This document shows, one piece after another, positions 31,587-38,183 of a stretch of DNA of 38,183 nucleotides. The stretch comes from an uncultured Cellvibrionales bacterium (lineage in GTDB: Bacteria; Pseudomonadota; Gammaproteobacteria; Pseudomonadales; Porticoccaceae). Made by a program: the position numbers and the translations under genes. The notes below the pieces were generated by a model that made no database searches, was not told the origin of the DNA, and worked only from the letters and a program-made list of their open reading frames with translations. Within the stretch, counting starts at the first letter, position 1, and each line of letters starts with the position of its first letter. The DNA is taken from positions 1 through 38,183 of the forward strand of contig CAJWFB010000010.1 of the NCBI GenBank assembly GCA_913031645.1, given 5' to 3'.

Positions 31587-33002
31587 ATGGCCTATATTTT
31601 ACCAGGACCCAAAACCACGGCAAGGCTCGCCTCAGGGAAAAAGCTGTTTCGTCATGGATTAACTTATGATGCTGCCGCTGAGCAGTCTTCCGGCAAAGGG
31701 TTTATCCCGCCAGCACAAATCATTCTCGGTAAGACCAAGGGTGATTACGTCTGGGATTTAGATGGCAACCGTTTTATTGACTTTCAAAATGGCTGGGCGA
31801 CTAATGCTTTGGGCAACTGTCACCCCGAAGTGTTGGAGGCTGTGCAGGACGCGCACCAGCGCTATGGTTATCATTGGGAGCATCCCTTGAGGTTCGAATT
31901 AGCCGAGCAATTGGCTGAGATTATGCCCGGCAAGCAATTACCGCGATTTACCTTTGAAGTCTCTGGTACCGAGGCGGTAGAGTCGGCAGTGCACACTGCA
32001 CTGTGCTATAAAAAGCGCCGCTATATTATTAGCTTTACCTCTTCATTCCATGGTGCAGGTATCGGTACCAAAATGATTAGTGGTTACACCAGTGAGCACA
32101 ATCTCTATATGGAGCCTTGGGATGGCGCCGTGATCAAGGCACCATACCCCTACTCACAAAATATTCCCGCCGATATGACCCCCGAGCAGTATGTGAAATA
32201 TTGCCTGTGGTATCTCGAGGAACACATACCTGAATATATTGTGCCGGCAGACAATATCGCTGCCATTATCGTTGAGCCCGGTTTAGCGGAAGGCGGTAAC
32301 TGGATTCCCTCAGTGGACTTTATTCAGGGGATTCGACGTATCTGCGATAAACACGACTGGTTGATGATTGTTGATGAAGTGCTCACCGGTCTGGGCCGTA
32401 CAGGAAAAATGTGGGGTATTGACCACTATGATGTGATACCCGACATGATGGTGGTGGGTAAGAACTTATCTGGGGGTGTTGAACCCTGTGCTGGCGTGGC
32501 TGCCCGCGATGAAATACTGGGCGATAACCCGCGTGCGAGTGCTGGCAGTACTTTTGCTGGCACGCCAGCTGGGTGTGCTGCGGGCCTGAAGACGTTAGAG
32601 ATTTTTCAGCGCGATAATGTCATTGATCATGCCGCTGAACTGACCCTTGTCGCTGAGGAGCGTATGGCCGGGTGGTCAGAAAAATATGCCATTGTCAGTG
32701 ATGTCCGCTGTCTGGGTTTGTTGATGGGCATCTCATTTACCCATCCGGATAAAGCACAGTTTGGCGATGATTATGATGACAGTTTTGTTGCTCGCACTGT
32801 GCGCAATGAAATGCTAATTAACGGCGTCTGGGCAATTTGCGACACAGAACCCACGGTGCGAATGTACCCGGCCCTAAATATGGACAAAAAGGTCTTTGTA
32901 GAGGCGCTAGACATTATCGAAGCGGCTATTCAGACAGTAGAAAATGGTGCCTCGTTGGTGGGTGACTACCCGGCTATACCTTCCGGCGTCACTGGTTTTT
33001 AA
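31587..33002 (+). CDS. Class III PLP aminotransferase
   Basis: Fold-type I aminotransferase of 471 residues. IVDEVLTGLGRTGKMWG supplies the PLP-ring Asp, VVGKNLSGG the Schiff-base Lys292, and FEVSGTEAVESAVHTA the phosphate-binding region. The STFAGTPAGCAAGL segment marks the class III active site. It resembles acetylornithine/4-aminobutyrate and glutamate-1-semialdehyde-like enzymes but is not the housekeeping HemL, which is shorter. AGGA is 11 nt before the ATG. It is divergent from the TetR-GNAT fusion, its likely regulator, and its stop overlaps the DUF6122 gene by 1 nt. It is clearly different from the class III enzyme at 19125-20510. An omega-amino acid or polyamine-derived substrate is likely by context. 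Confidence 0.88.
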   Translation: MAYILPGPKTTARLASGKKLFRHGLTYDAAAEQSSGKGFIPPAQIILGKTKGDYVWDLDGNRFIDFQNGWATNALGNCHPEVLEAVQDAHQRYGYHWEHPLRFELAEQLAEIMPGKQLPRFTFEVSGTEAVESAVHTALCYKKRRYIISFTSSFHGAGIGTKMISGYTSEHNLYMEPWDGAVIKAPYPYSQNIPADMTPEQYVKYCLWYLEEHIPEYIVPADNIAAIIVEPGLAEGGNWIPSVDFIQGIRRICDKHDWLMIVDEVLTGLGRTGKMWGIDHYDVIPDMMVVGKNLSGGVEPCAGVAARDEILGDNPRASAGSTFAGTPAGCAAGLKTLEIFQRDNVIDHAAELTLVAEERMAGWSEKYAIVSDVRCLGLLMGISFTHPDKAQFGDDYDDSFVARTVRNEMLINGVWAICDTEPTVRMYPALNMDKKVFVEALDIIEAAIQTVENGASLVGDYPAIPSGVTGF

Positions 33003-33316
33003 TGTTCCATTTAGCATTACACTTTATTGTTCCCGCGGTGGCTGCGGGGTTATTTTTTCGCCACCGCTGGCAACATGCTTATTTACTTATGATGGCAACG
33101 ATGTTGGTGGATCTCGACCACCTCTTTGCTAATCCCATTTATGATGCGACCCGTTGCAGCATTGGTTTTCATCCCCTCCATCAGCCTGGGTTTATCGCCC
33201 TTTATGGGCTTTTGTCCCTCTTTCCAAAAACCCGCCTTATCGGCCTTGGTCTGATCATTCATATGGTTTTAGATTCTATTGATTGCCAATATACCAATGG
33301 GGTATGGATAAATTAG
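33002..33316 (+). CDS. DUF6122-like small membrane protein
   Basis: Small hydrophobic protein of 104 residues. Three hydrophobic stretches are visible (about 4-20, 27-40 and 65-90) together with conserved polar pieces HLALHFIVP, MLVDLDHLFANPIYD, FHPLHQPGF and HMVLDSIDC. These His/Asp-rich motifs match the DUF6122 family of bacterial membrane proteins, distantly like metal-dependent membrane hydrolases (YdjM/LexA-binding type). Function is unknown. The ATG shares its A with the aminotransferase stop (TAATG), so translation is probably coupled, yet a functional link is not evident; such genes are found in varied contexts. Confidence 0.8.
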   Translation: MFHLALHFIVPAVAAGLFFRHRWQHAYLLMMATMLVDLDHLFANPIYDATRCSIGFHPLHQPGFIALYGLLSLFPKTRLIGLGLIIHMVLDSIDCQYTNGVWIN

Positions 33317-33372
33317 ACTTTAATAAATAGTTACGTTTTCACGCATCATGACTCTATACTGGCGTTAGTCGA

Positions 33373-36219
33373 TTAAAACTCCCCTGGCCGACATCGGTTA
33401 AAGCGCTCTAGTAAGGGTTTATAGATATCGGTCGCTACCGATCCAGATGCAATCCATTCAAGGGTTAGATCTTGAATACTGACGCCATTGGCCGAACTAT
33501 TTTGACCAAACCCCTGTTGCAATCGTGATACCTGATACTCCATTCGTAGGGCTTTGTCCTCTGCCGGTGTGTCCTGATCGGTGAGTATTTCGGCGCGAAT
33601 ACATAATGTTTTTAATGCTTTTTGGTGATTATCAGTATCTGCTGACGAGTGACCCAAGGCTATTTTTGTATCAAGCGCTTGGCGGCCATTTTTGGGCCAT
33701 TGTTCAACACCCTCAATAAAGTCCTTGGCTTGCTGGAGTAAGCTGTCTCTCTCCGCGGTATCAGTCGCTATTTGAGATAACCGAATCATGTCGCTGGCGG
33801 TAAACAGGTTTTCCCACAGTTGCACCTTAGCTAGCGTTAAATGATTGCCTACGGCTGTATCAAAGATGGTGATCGCTGATTGGAAATGTTGATTAATCGC
33901 TACTGCGGCAGCCTTAGGCAAATTGCCCACTGCACTGAATTCGCGCTTACACTCGATAACCCGGATTCGGGCATTCAGCAACTCTTTGCCGCTCAATTGA
34001 GTGAGTGTTTTGACCTCTTTGGTCAGCGCCTCTGCAGCTGCCTTATGAGTATTCAGTTCGGCTTTAAATTCTACCGACTGCTGTTGGCGCTGGGCAAAAA
34101 CAGCATCACAACTGGCTCTGAATAAACGCCATAGTTTTTGTTCTTGCTTGCGTGGCACCACACCCACTTTTTGCCATTGCGCTTGCAAGTGCTTTACCTT
34201 TTCTGTCGCGGCTCGCTTATCACTGGTTTCTAGCAAAGCATCTACCTGAGCAATTAGCTGTTGCTTGCGCTCGACATTTACCTGTTGATGAGCGGACAAT
34301 TTACTGCGCAGAGTGTCTAGTAAACGGTCGAATTTTTTCTGCACCGGTTTATTGGCAGCGCGATCCGTGGGTGCATAGCTCTGCCACTCTTTAATCGCTG
34401 TGCCGATTAATTTTTCGGTCAACCTCCAGTCAATACTTTCTGCGCCATCGCCCTCCCAAGACTGTGTGCTAACGTAGTCATTTAGCTGACTAACCAGGGT
34501 GCGACGTTTCTCAATATTAGATCGGCGGATCTCTGACTTTTGCTCATAATACACTTTGCAAGGTTGGTAGGCTTGCTCAGCGAGCTTATGAAAAACTTCC
34601 CATAATTGCTGATCTTGTGAACCTTTGCTTAGTGACTTCCACTGATCTTGCAGACGACGAATTTTGCTGGCCAGGGCCTCTGGGTTGTCTTGGCTCTCGG
34701 TCAGCGCTTGCATCTCATTAATCAGTTCCTGCTGCTTTGGTTGCACAGCAAAGTTCTTCCAATCGAGTAATTTACCCAGTGCTTCATCGAGCTGTTCAAC
34801 CTTGGCAGTCATTGTTGCCGGTAGTTTGCCGAAGTCACTCAACTTTCGCTCCAGAGTGCGACGTATGCCTGCTGCATCCCGAGACAAGCCTTTTTGCATT
34901 GCCTGGTTTGCCTGGCTAATCAGAGCGTTAATATGTCGCTGACGATCACTTTCAGCCTGCTTTTTATCCGCCCAATATTTATCATTCTCAGCCAGTATTT
35001 GTCGAGCATCATTAACCTGCTGAGGTACCATTGTTGATGGCAGCACGCTGGCAGCTTGAAGCCGCACTTTGATAGTTTTGTAGGCGGCCTGTTGGCCAGA
35101 TACCCTATTTTCTTCGCTTTGCTCTTTATTTTGCACTGCATCTGTTGCGTCTACAGTAAGCAAGGCTAATTGACTTTGTAGGCTACCAAACTCATTAAGT
35201 AATTGAAGCTGTTGTTTAATGCCCTCATTAACCAGCGTAAATGCTTTAATAGTAGTGTTATTCGCTGAGGCTAGCTCAAGTGCCTGATGCCACTGTTTAC
35301 TATGGGCACTGTACTTGGACATAATGTTGGTAACTTGATCAGCACTGCCGTCGCAGGCATAGGTCTGACTGAGTACAGCATGGAGTTGGTCAATAACCTG
35401 CCCAAAACTTGCTTCTGCGGCCTTAATGGCGGCCGTGCTTGCAGCAATGTTGGCGAGTTCTAACTCATGGGCATCAATAGTCAGTTGGCAGGCTGCAATA
35501 GCCTGCTGAACTCGACTTTTGAGAGGCTCAAAAGACGCGCTCTCCAAGTCTGCCCAAGCTGCGATCATACGTGTTGTTCTGCCTGTAAACTGCTTATCAA
35601 AAGGCCGCTTACTGTGGGCGTCTAGGCGCTCGCAAAGCTCGCCAATGTCCGCCTGAATTTTTTCCGCCTGTTTTTCTTGGTCACGCAACCGGTCACACTT
35701 GTCTTTGACAATTTTGTACACCAGCTTGTCTTTGCCTCTAGTGTCTTTTAATAATTGTTTTAGTTGGTTGGCATCTTCAATCTTCGCTGCAGCCAACTCT
35801 CGCACCCGTGCGGGTGAACCCGCTATGGCAACCTGATAAAGAAAATCTGCATCAGTGTGGGTATTGAGCAGTTGAGTCAAAATATCTGTGCTTTCACAAA
35901 ATCCGACGATTGAAAGTTGCGTCAAACCATCAATATCACGTTGGATGAATTCATCAAATGTAATACTGCCATCATCAATCAAACTAGCCATACGGAGTTT
36001 GGCAGCCTGCTGCAATTTTGGGGCCTCATTAGTTACCGCAAGTGCGTTTAATACAGGACTCTCTGATAGATAGGCGACGGCGGCTATGCGTAAGCTTTCT
36101 CCCTCTTCACTCTGAATGAGCAACGTTAGTGCCTCCATTGATAGGCTACTTAGTTCCGCCATTCGCTGCTCGAGGGTTTTCGGTTTCATCTTATCCAATA
36201 GCTGCGACATCATCGCCAT
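33373..36219 (-). CDS. DUF349 domain-containing protein
   Basis: Large cytoplasmic, mostly alpha-helical protein of 948 residues, rich in Lys, Glu and Gln. Repeated DUF349-type units are visible in the centre and C-terminal half, each with a tryptophan-containing helix and a basic helix: WKSLSKGSQDQQLWEVFHKL (about 540-570), WQSYAPTDRAANKPVQKKF (about 625-650) and WQKVGVVPRKQEQKLWRLFR (about 695-720). The N-terminal 150 residues look like HEAT-type helical pairs. Function is not established; the family is widespread in Gammaproteobacteria. AAGGAA lies 7 nt before the ATG. It converges with the DUF6122 gene 56 bp away and seems to be core genome at the edge of the accessory island. Confidence 0.85.
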   Translation of the reverse strand: MAMMSQLLDKMKPKTLEQRMAELSSLSMEALTLLIQSEEGESLRIAAVAYLSESPVLNALAVTNEAPKLQQAAKLRMASLIDDGSITFDEFIQRDIDGLTQLSIVGFCESTDILTQLLNTHTDADFLYQVAIAGSPARVRELAAAKIEDANQLKQLLKDTRGKDKLVYKIVKDKCDRLRDQEKQAEKIQADIGELCERLDAHSKRPFDKQFTGRTTRMIAAWADLESASFEPLKSRVQQAIAACQLTIDAHELELANIAASTAAIKAAEASFGQVIDQLHAVLSQTYACDGSADQVTNIMSKYSAHSKQWHQALELASANNTTIKAFTLVNEGIKQQLQLLNEFGSLQSQLALLTVDATDAVQNKEQSEENRVSGQQAAYKTIKVRLQAASVLPSTMVPQQVNDARQILAENDKYWADKKQAESDRQRHINALISQANQAMQKGLSRDAAGIRRTLERKLSDFGKLPATMTAKVEQLDEALGKLLDWKNFAVQPKQQELINEMQALTESQDNPEALASKIRRLQDQWKSLSKGSQDQQLWEVFHKLAEQAYQPCKVYYEQKSEIRRSNIEKRRTLVSQLNDYVSTQSWEGDGAESIDWRLTEKLIGTAIKEWQSYAPTDRAANKPVQKKFDRLLDTLRSKLSAHQQVNVERKQQLIAQVDALLETSDKRAATEKVKHLQAQWQKVGVVPRKQEQKLWRLFRASCDAVFAQRQQQSVEFKAELNTHKAAAEALTKEVKTLTQLSGKELLNARIRVIECKREFSAVGNLPKAAAVAINQHFQSAITIFDTAVGNHLTLAKVQLWENLFTASDMIRLSQIATDTAERDSLLQQAKDFIEGVEQWPKNGRQALDTKIALGHSSADTDNHQKALKTLCIRAEILTDQDTPAEDKALRMEYQVSRLQQGFGQNSSANGVSIQDLTLEWIASGSVATDIYKPLLERFNRCRPGEF

Positions 36220-36561
36220 GCTGTGTTCCTTTTACTTAATATCCAAGACCCGTGAATTGGACGTTAGAGGCTGTTTGCCAATGGCCGCTAATATTACACC
36301 TTATAAGACTGCTGGGAAATAATTTGGACGCGGTTAGTGAACCTATTCCTGATTCTATCGCCTCTTTTGAATCCCTTGGGAGCAGCCTAAGGACTCCATT
36401 CAGGTCAATGATTGCTGTTGATGGACTGGGGCAAGCTTAGAGTTTGGTTTTACCCATAAATAAGGTAGTCTAGGAACTGTTGATTTTTGGCATTGATTAG
36501 GTCAAAAGCTTGCAGCACACTGCTCTCGTCAGAAGAGCGTCAGTATTGAGGGAAATGGACT
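36220..36561. other. 342-bp divergent intergenic region
   Basis: Separates the DUF349 gene from the serine hydrolase. It must hold both promoters, but I see no strong -35/-10 pair. A 5-bp hairpin GCTCT-N7-AGAGC lies at 36522-36538, just before the serine hydrolase ribosome site GAGGGA (36548-36553). A 62-codon frame at 36252-36440 has no recognisable content and no good ribosome site. Confidence 0.5.
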
Positions 36562-37893
36562 ATGAAGATCGTATTAATCGGCTGTCTTACCGTTGCTTGC
36601 GCGGTTAGTGTCATGTCAACATTAACGGCCGAAGAGCAGCTAAAAGAGTCTGTAATGGAGGGTTTTCCGCCGACTAAGGCCAGTCAGGCGACTATGAGTA
36701 ACTACCTTGAGACCCCTTATAGTCAATGGGCATTTGCCAATGCAGGCGCACCTTTAAACGTAGTGATGATTCCTCGGCAAGGGACAATCTTTGAGTTAAC
36801 TGGGCCCACCATGCCGAATCTTGGCAATTTTACTGTGTCTGATGCCGCCGGAAAAACCATGGGATTTGAAGACCTATTTGCTCAGAATTATGCTGACGGC
36901 TTAGTAGTTGTGCAGGGCGAACAGTTGTTATTTGAAAAATACTTTAGGCATTTAGATGCGCATGGCCAGCATATTTGGTTTTCCATGAGTAAGTCATTGG
37001 CCTCCACCGCGCTAGGGCTATTGGTAGAGGCGGAGAAAATTGATCTTTCAGCTTCACCCACTAAATACATCCCCGAGCTAAAAGGAAGTGGCTTTGACAG
37101 AGTCACGATTCAGCATGTATTGGATATGGCAACTAGCATCGATTTTAATGAAAACTATACCGATATTAATTCCGATTTTTTGGTTCACTATGCACCGGCA
37201 TTGAATTTGGTGTGGTTAAAAGGTGCGGCGGACATAAAGCCAGGAGAGACTCAGATTTATGGGGTCCATGACTTTTTGACTCACTTTATTAAACCTGATC
37301 TCAAACGACAGCCGGGTGATAATTTTGACTATAACTCGAGTAATGCTGATGTGCTGGGGTGGTTGATTTCTCGTATCAGTGGCCAGCCTTTTCAAGACTA
37401 TATTCAGCAGAACATTTGGTCAAAAATTGGTGCAGAGCACGATGGGTACATTGCTGTTGATAGGGCATTTATGCCGGCAGTAACCGGCGGCATGAATAGC
37501 ACGACCCGCGATGCAGCGCGCTTTGGCATGATGATTCGTGATAATGGTCAGTTTAATGGTGAGCAGATCATTCCGGCCCGTTGGGTGAGGGCGACTCTGG
37601 ATATTACTGACAAACTTAGCACTAATATGAAAACCAACGCTAAGTATTCTGAAGAACCCTGGTTGGCTTATCACAATATGTGGTGGGTTTTGGATGAAAG
37701 TCGCGGCGAGTTTTGTGCGGTGGGTGTCCATGGCCAAGTTATTTATATCAACCAAGAGGCCGATACTGTGATGGTATGGTTTTCTAGTCAACCCGGAGCA
37801 ACGGCAGCGCGTGATCCTAATTTCAGATCGAAACTTAAGGCTGCTAGGAAGGTGGCCGATCATTTAAAAGGATCAAAGACCAATGAGCATTAG
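36562..37893 (+). CDS. Exported serine hydrolase, class C beta-lactamase/NylB-like
   Basis: Protein of 443 residues with a signal peptide (about 1-22, hydrophobic core IVLIGCLTVACAVSVM). The catalytic SxxK is Ser141-Met-Ser-Lys144 in WFSMSKSLAS. The following ALGLLVEAEKIDLSA and IQHVLDMATSIDFNE are typical of 6-aminohexanoate-dimer hydrolase (NylB)-like and EstB-like members. FDYNSSNADVLGWLIS provides the Tyr motif, and GVHGQVIYIN near the end replaces the KTG-type motif. Such enzymes hydrolyse esters or linear amides, not usually beta-lactams. GAGGGA is 8 nt before the ATG. The next gene starts within its last codons. It is unrelated in detail to the serine hydrolase at 23669-25267, which has a long extra N-terminal domain. 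Substrate unknown. Confidence 0.88.
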   Translation: MKIVLIGCLTVACAVSVMSTLTAEEQLKESVMEGFPPTKASQATMSNYLETPYSQWAFANAGAPLNVVMIPRQGTIFELTGPTMPNLGNFTVSDAAGKTMGFEDLFAQNYADGLVVVQGEQLLFEKYFRHLDAHGQHIWFSMSKSLASTALGLLVEAEKIDLSASPTKYIPELKGSGFDRVTIQHVLDMATSIDFNENYTDINSDFLVHYAPALNLVWLKGAADIKPGETQIYGVHDFLTHFIKPDLKRQPGDNFDYNSSNADVLGWLISRISGQPFQDYIQQNIWSKIGAEHDGYIAVDRAFMPAVTGGMNSTTRDAARFGMMIRDNGQFNGEQIIPARWVRATLDITDKLSTNMKTNAKYSEEPWLAYHNMWWVLDESRGEFCAVGVHGQVIYINQEADTVMVWFSSQPGATAARDPNFRSKLKAARKVADHLKGSKTNEH

Positions 37894-38183
37894 TGTCCGC
37901 TGCTATGTGACGGTATTCCTAGTGGCTATTGTTGTGATGTCTGGCCAATCCATAGCTTCTCAAGAGATAGGTAACTCAACCTCAATTTCTGCCCGTCAGG
38001 CAGCCAATTTAATGCAGTTGCCGCTGGGCTGTGCTGAAACTGAATATCCGAATAAGCTGAGTCAGACGCTACATAGTGACGATGATTTAGCATCGCCCAA
38101 GTCATTGCATCCGGCTTTTTATGGTTGTTTTGATTGGCATTCTGCGGTGCATGGTCATTGGTCTATGGTGCGCCTACTTAAGG
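37883..38183 (+). CDS. DUF2891 family protein (3' partial)
   Basis: The frame begins at ATG 37883, overlaps the serine hydrolase gene by 11 bp, and runs off the right edge after 100 codons. The N-terminus has a signal-peptide-like segment (CYVTVFLVAIVVMSGQSIAS), and the visible end reads HPAFYGCFDWHSAVHGHWSM. That His/Trp-rich stretch is the start of the DUF2891 domain, a family of uncharacterised proteins with an alpha-toroid-like appearance. A GGATC sequence 8-12 nt before the ATG may serve as a weak ribosome site. Overlap indicates co-transcription with the serine hydrolase, so both may act on the same extracytoplasmic substrate. Function unknown. Confidence 0.8.
   Translation, partial: MSISVRCYVTVFLVAIVVMSGQSIASQEIGNSTSISARQAANLMQLPLGCAETEYPNKLSQTLHSDDDLASPKSLHPAFYGCFDWHSAVHGHWSMVRLLK

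Noticed and set aside
36252..36440. 62-codon plus-strand frame in the gap before the serine hydrolase
   Set aside because: No ribosome site, no recognisable motif, and begins close to the DUF349 start region; treated as chance.
37420..37863. 147-codon minus-strand frame
   Set aside because: Entirely antisense to the serine hydrolase, whose motifs are intact; composition gives no protein family.
1..38183. CRISPR array, tRNA, rRNA, insertion sequence or prophage
   Set aside because: No regularly spaced repeats, no RNA gene structure recognised, and no transposase, integrase or phage protein among the coding frames.

Overview
The window looks like chromosomal DNA of a marine, aerobic gammaproteobacterium, perhaps of the SAR92/Porticoccaceae or Halieaceae type. 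This rests on the gene set: TonB-dependent receptor, TPR-sulfotransferase, PotFGHI-like transporter, DUF349 and DUF2891 proteins, and moderate base composition. It is an inference; no rRNA or marker gene is present. I see no tRNA, rRNA, CRISPR array, insertion sequence or phage gene.

Layout. (1) 1-1583: the 3' part of a molybdenum hydroxylase large subunit, cut by the window edge. (2) 1718-7620, minus strand: a tight operon tetR - acyl-CoA dehydrogenase - potF - potG - potH - potI-like, ending in a strong hairpin. (3) 7841-21456, plus strand: a ten-gene run, divergent from (2): two phytoene-desaturase-like FAD oxidoreductases, a GcvT/DmdA-like folate protein, an ADP-forming acyl-CoA ligase, a PuuA-like gamma-glutamyl-polyamine synthetase, a Rieske oxygenase of the quaternary-amine demethylase type, a PuuB-like oxidase, a class I glutamine amidotransferase-like hydrolase, a class III aminotransferase and an agmatinase-family ureohydrolase. 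(4) 21588-29379, minus strand: TonB receptor, TPR-sulfotransferase, exported serine hydrolase, MFS transporter and nitrilase-family amidase. (5) 29555-33316: a TetR regulator, a TetR-GNAT fusion, and a divergent class III aminotransferase followed by a DUF6122 membrane protein. (6) 33373-38183: a DUF349 protein, then an exported NylB-like serine hydrolase and the start of a DUF2891 protein.

How it may work. Regions 2 and 3 read as one catabolic island for a polyamine-like or guanidino amine, probably N-methylated. The ABC transporter imports it. The PuuA/PuuB/amidotransferase/aminotransferase set resembles the gamma-glutamylated putrescine route. The ureohydrolase would release urea from a guanidino group. 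The Rieske oxygenase would remove N-methyl groups, with the GcvT-like protein catching one-carbon units. The acyl-CoA ligase and acyl-CoA dehydrogenase would process the resulting acid. No PuuC-type aldehyde dehydrogenase and no Rieske reductase are seen. This combination is the best candidate here for an undescribed pathway; the substrate is not determined by the sequence. Two similar inverted repeats (7723-7740 and 15727-15742) suggest that a common TetR regulator controls both the divergent promoter region and an internal promoter before the Rieske gene.

The second notable item is the TetR-GNAT fusion, which joins a DNA-binding regulator to an acetyltransferase. The third is the receptor-sulfotransferase-hydrolase-MFS-amidase block, whose role is unknown.
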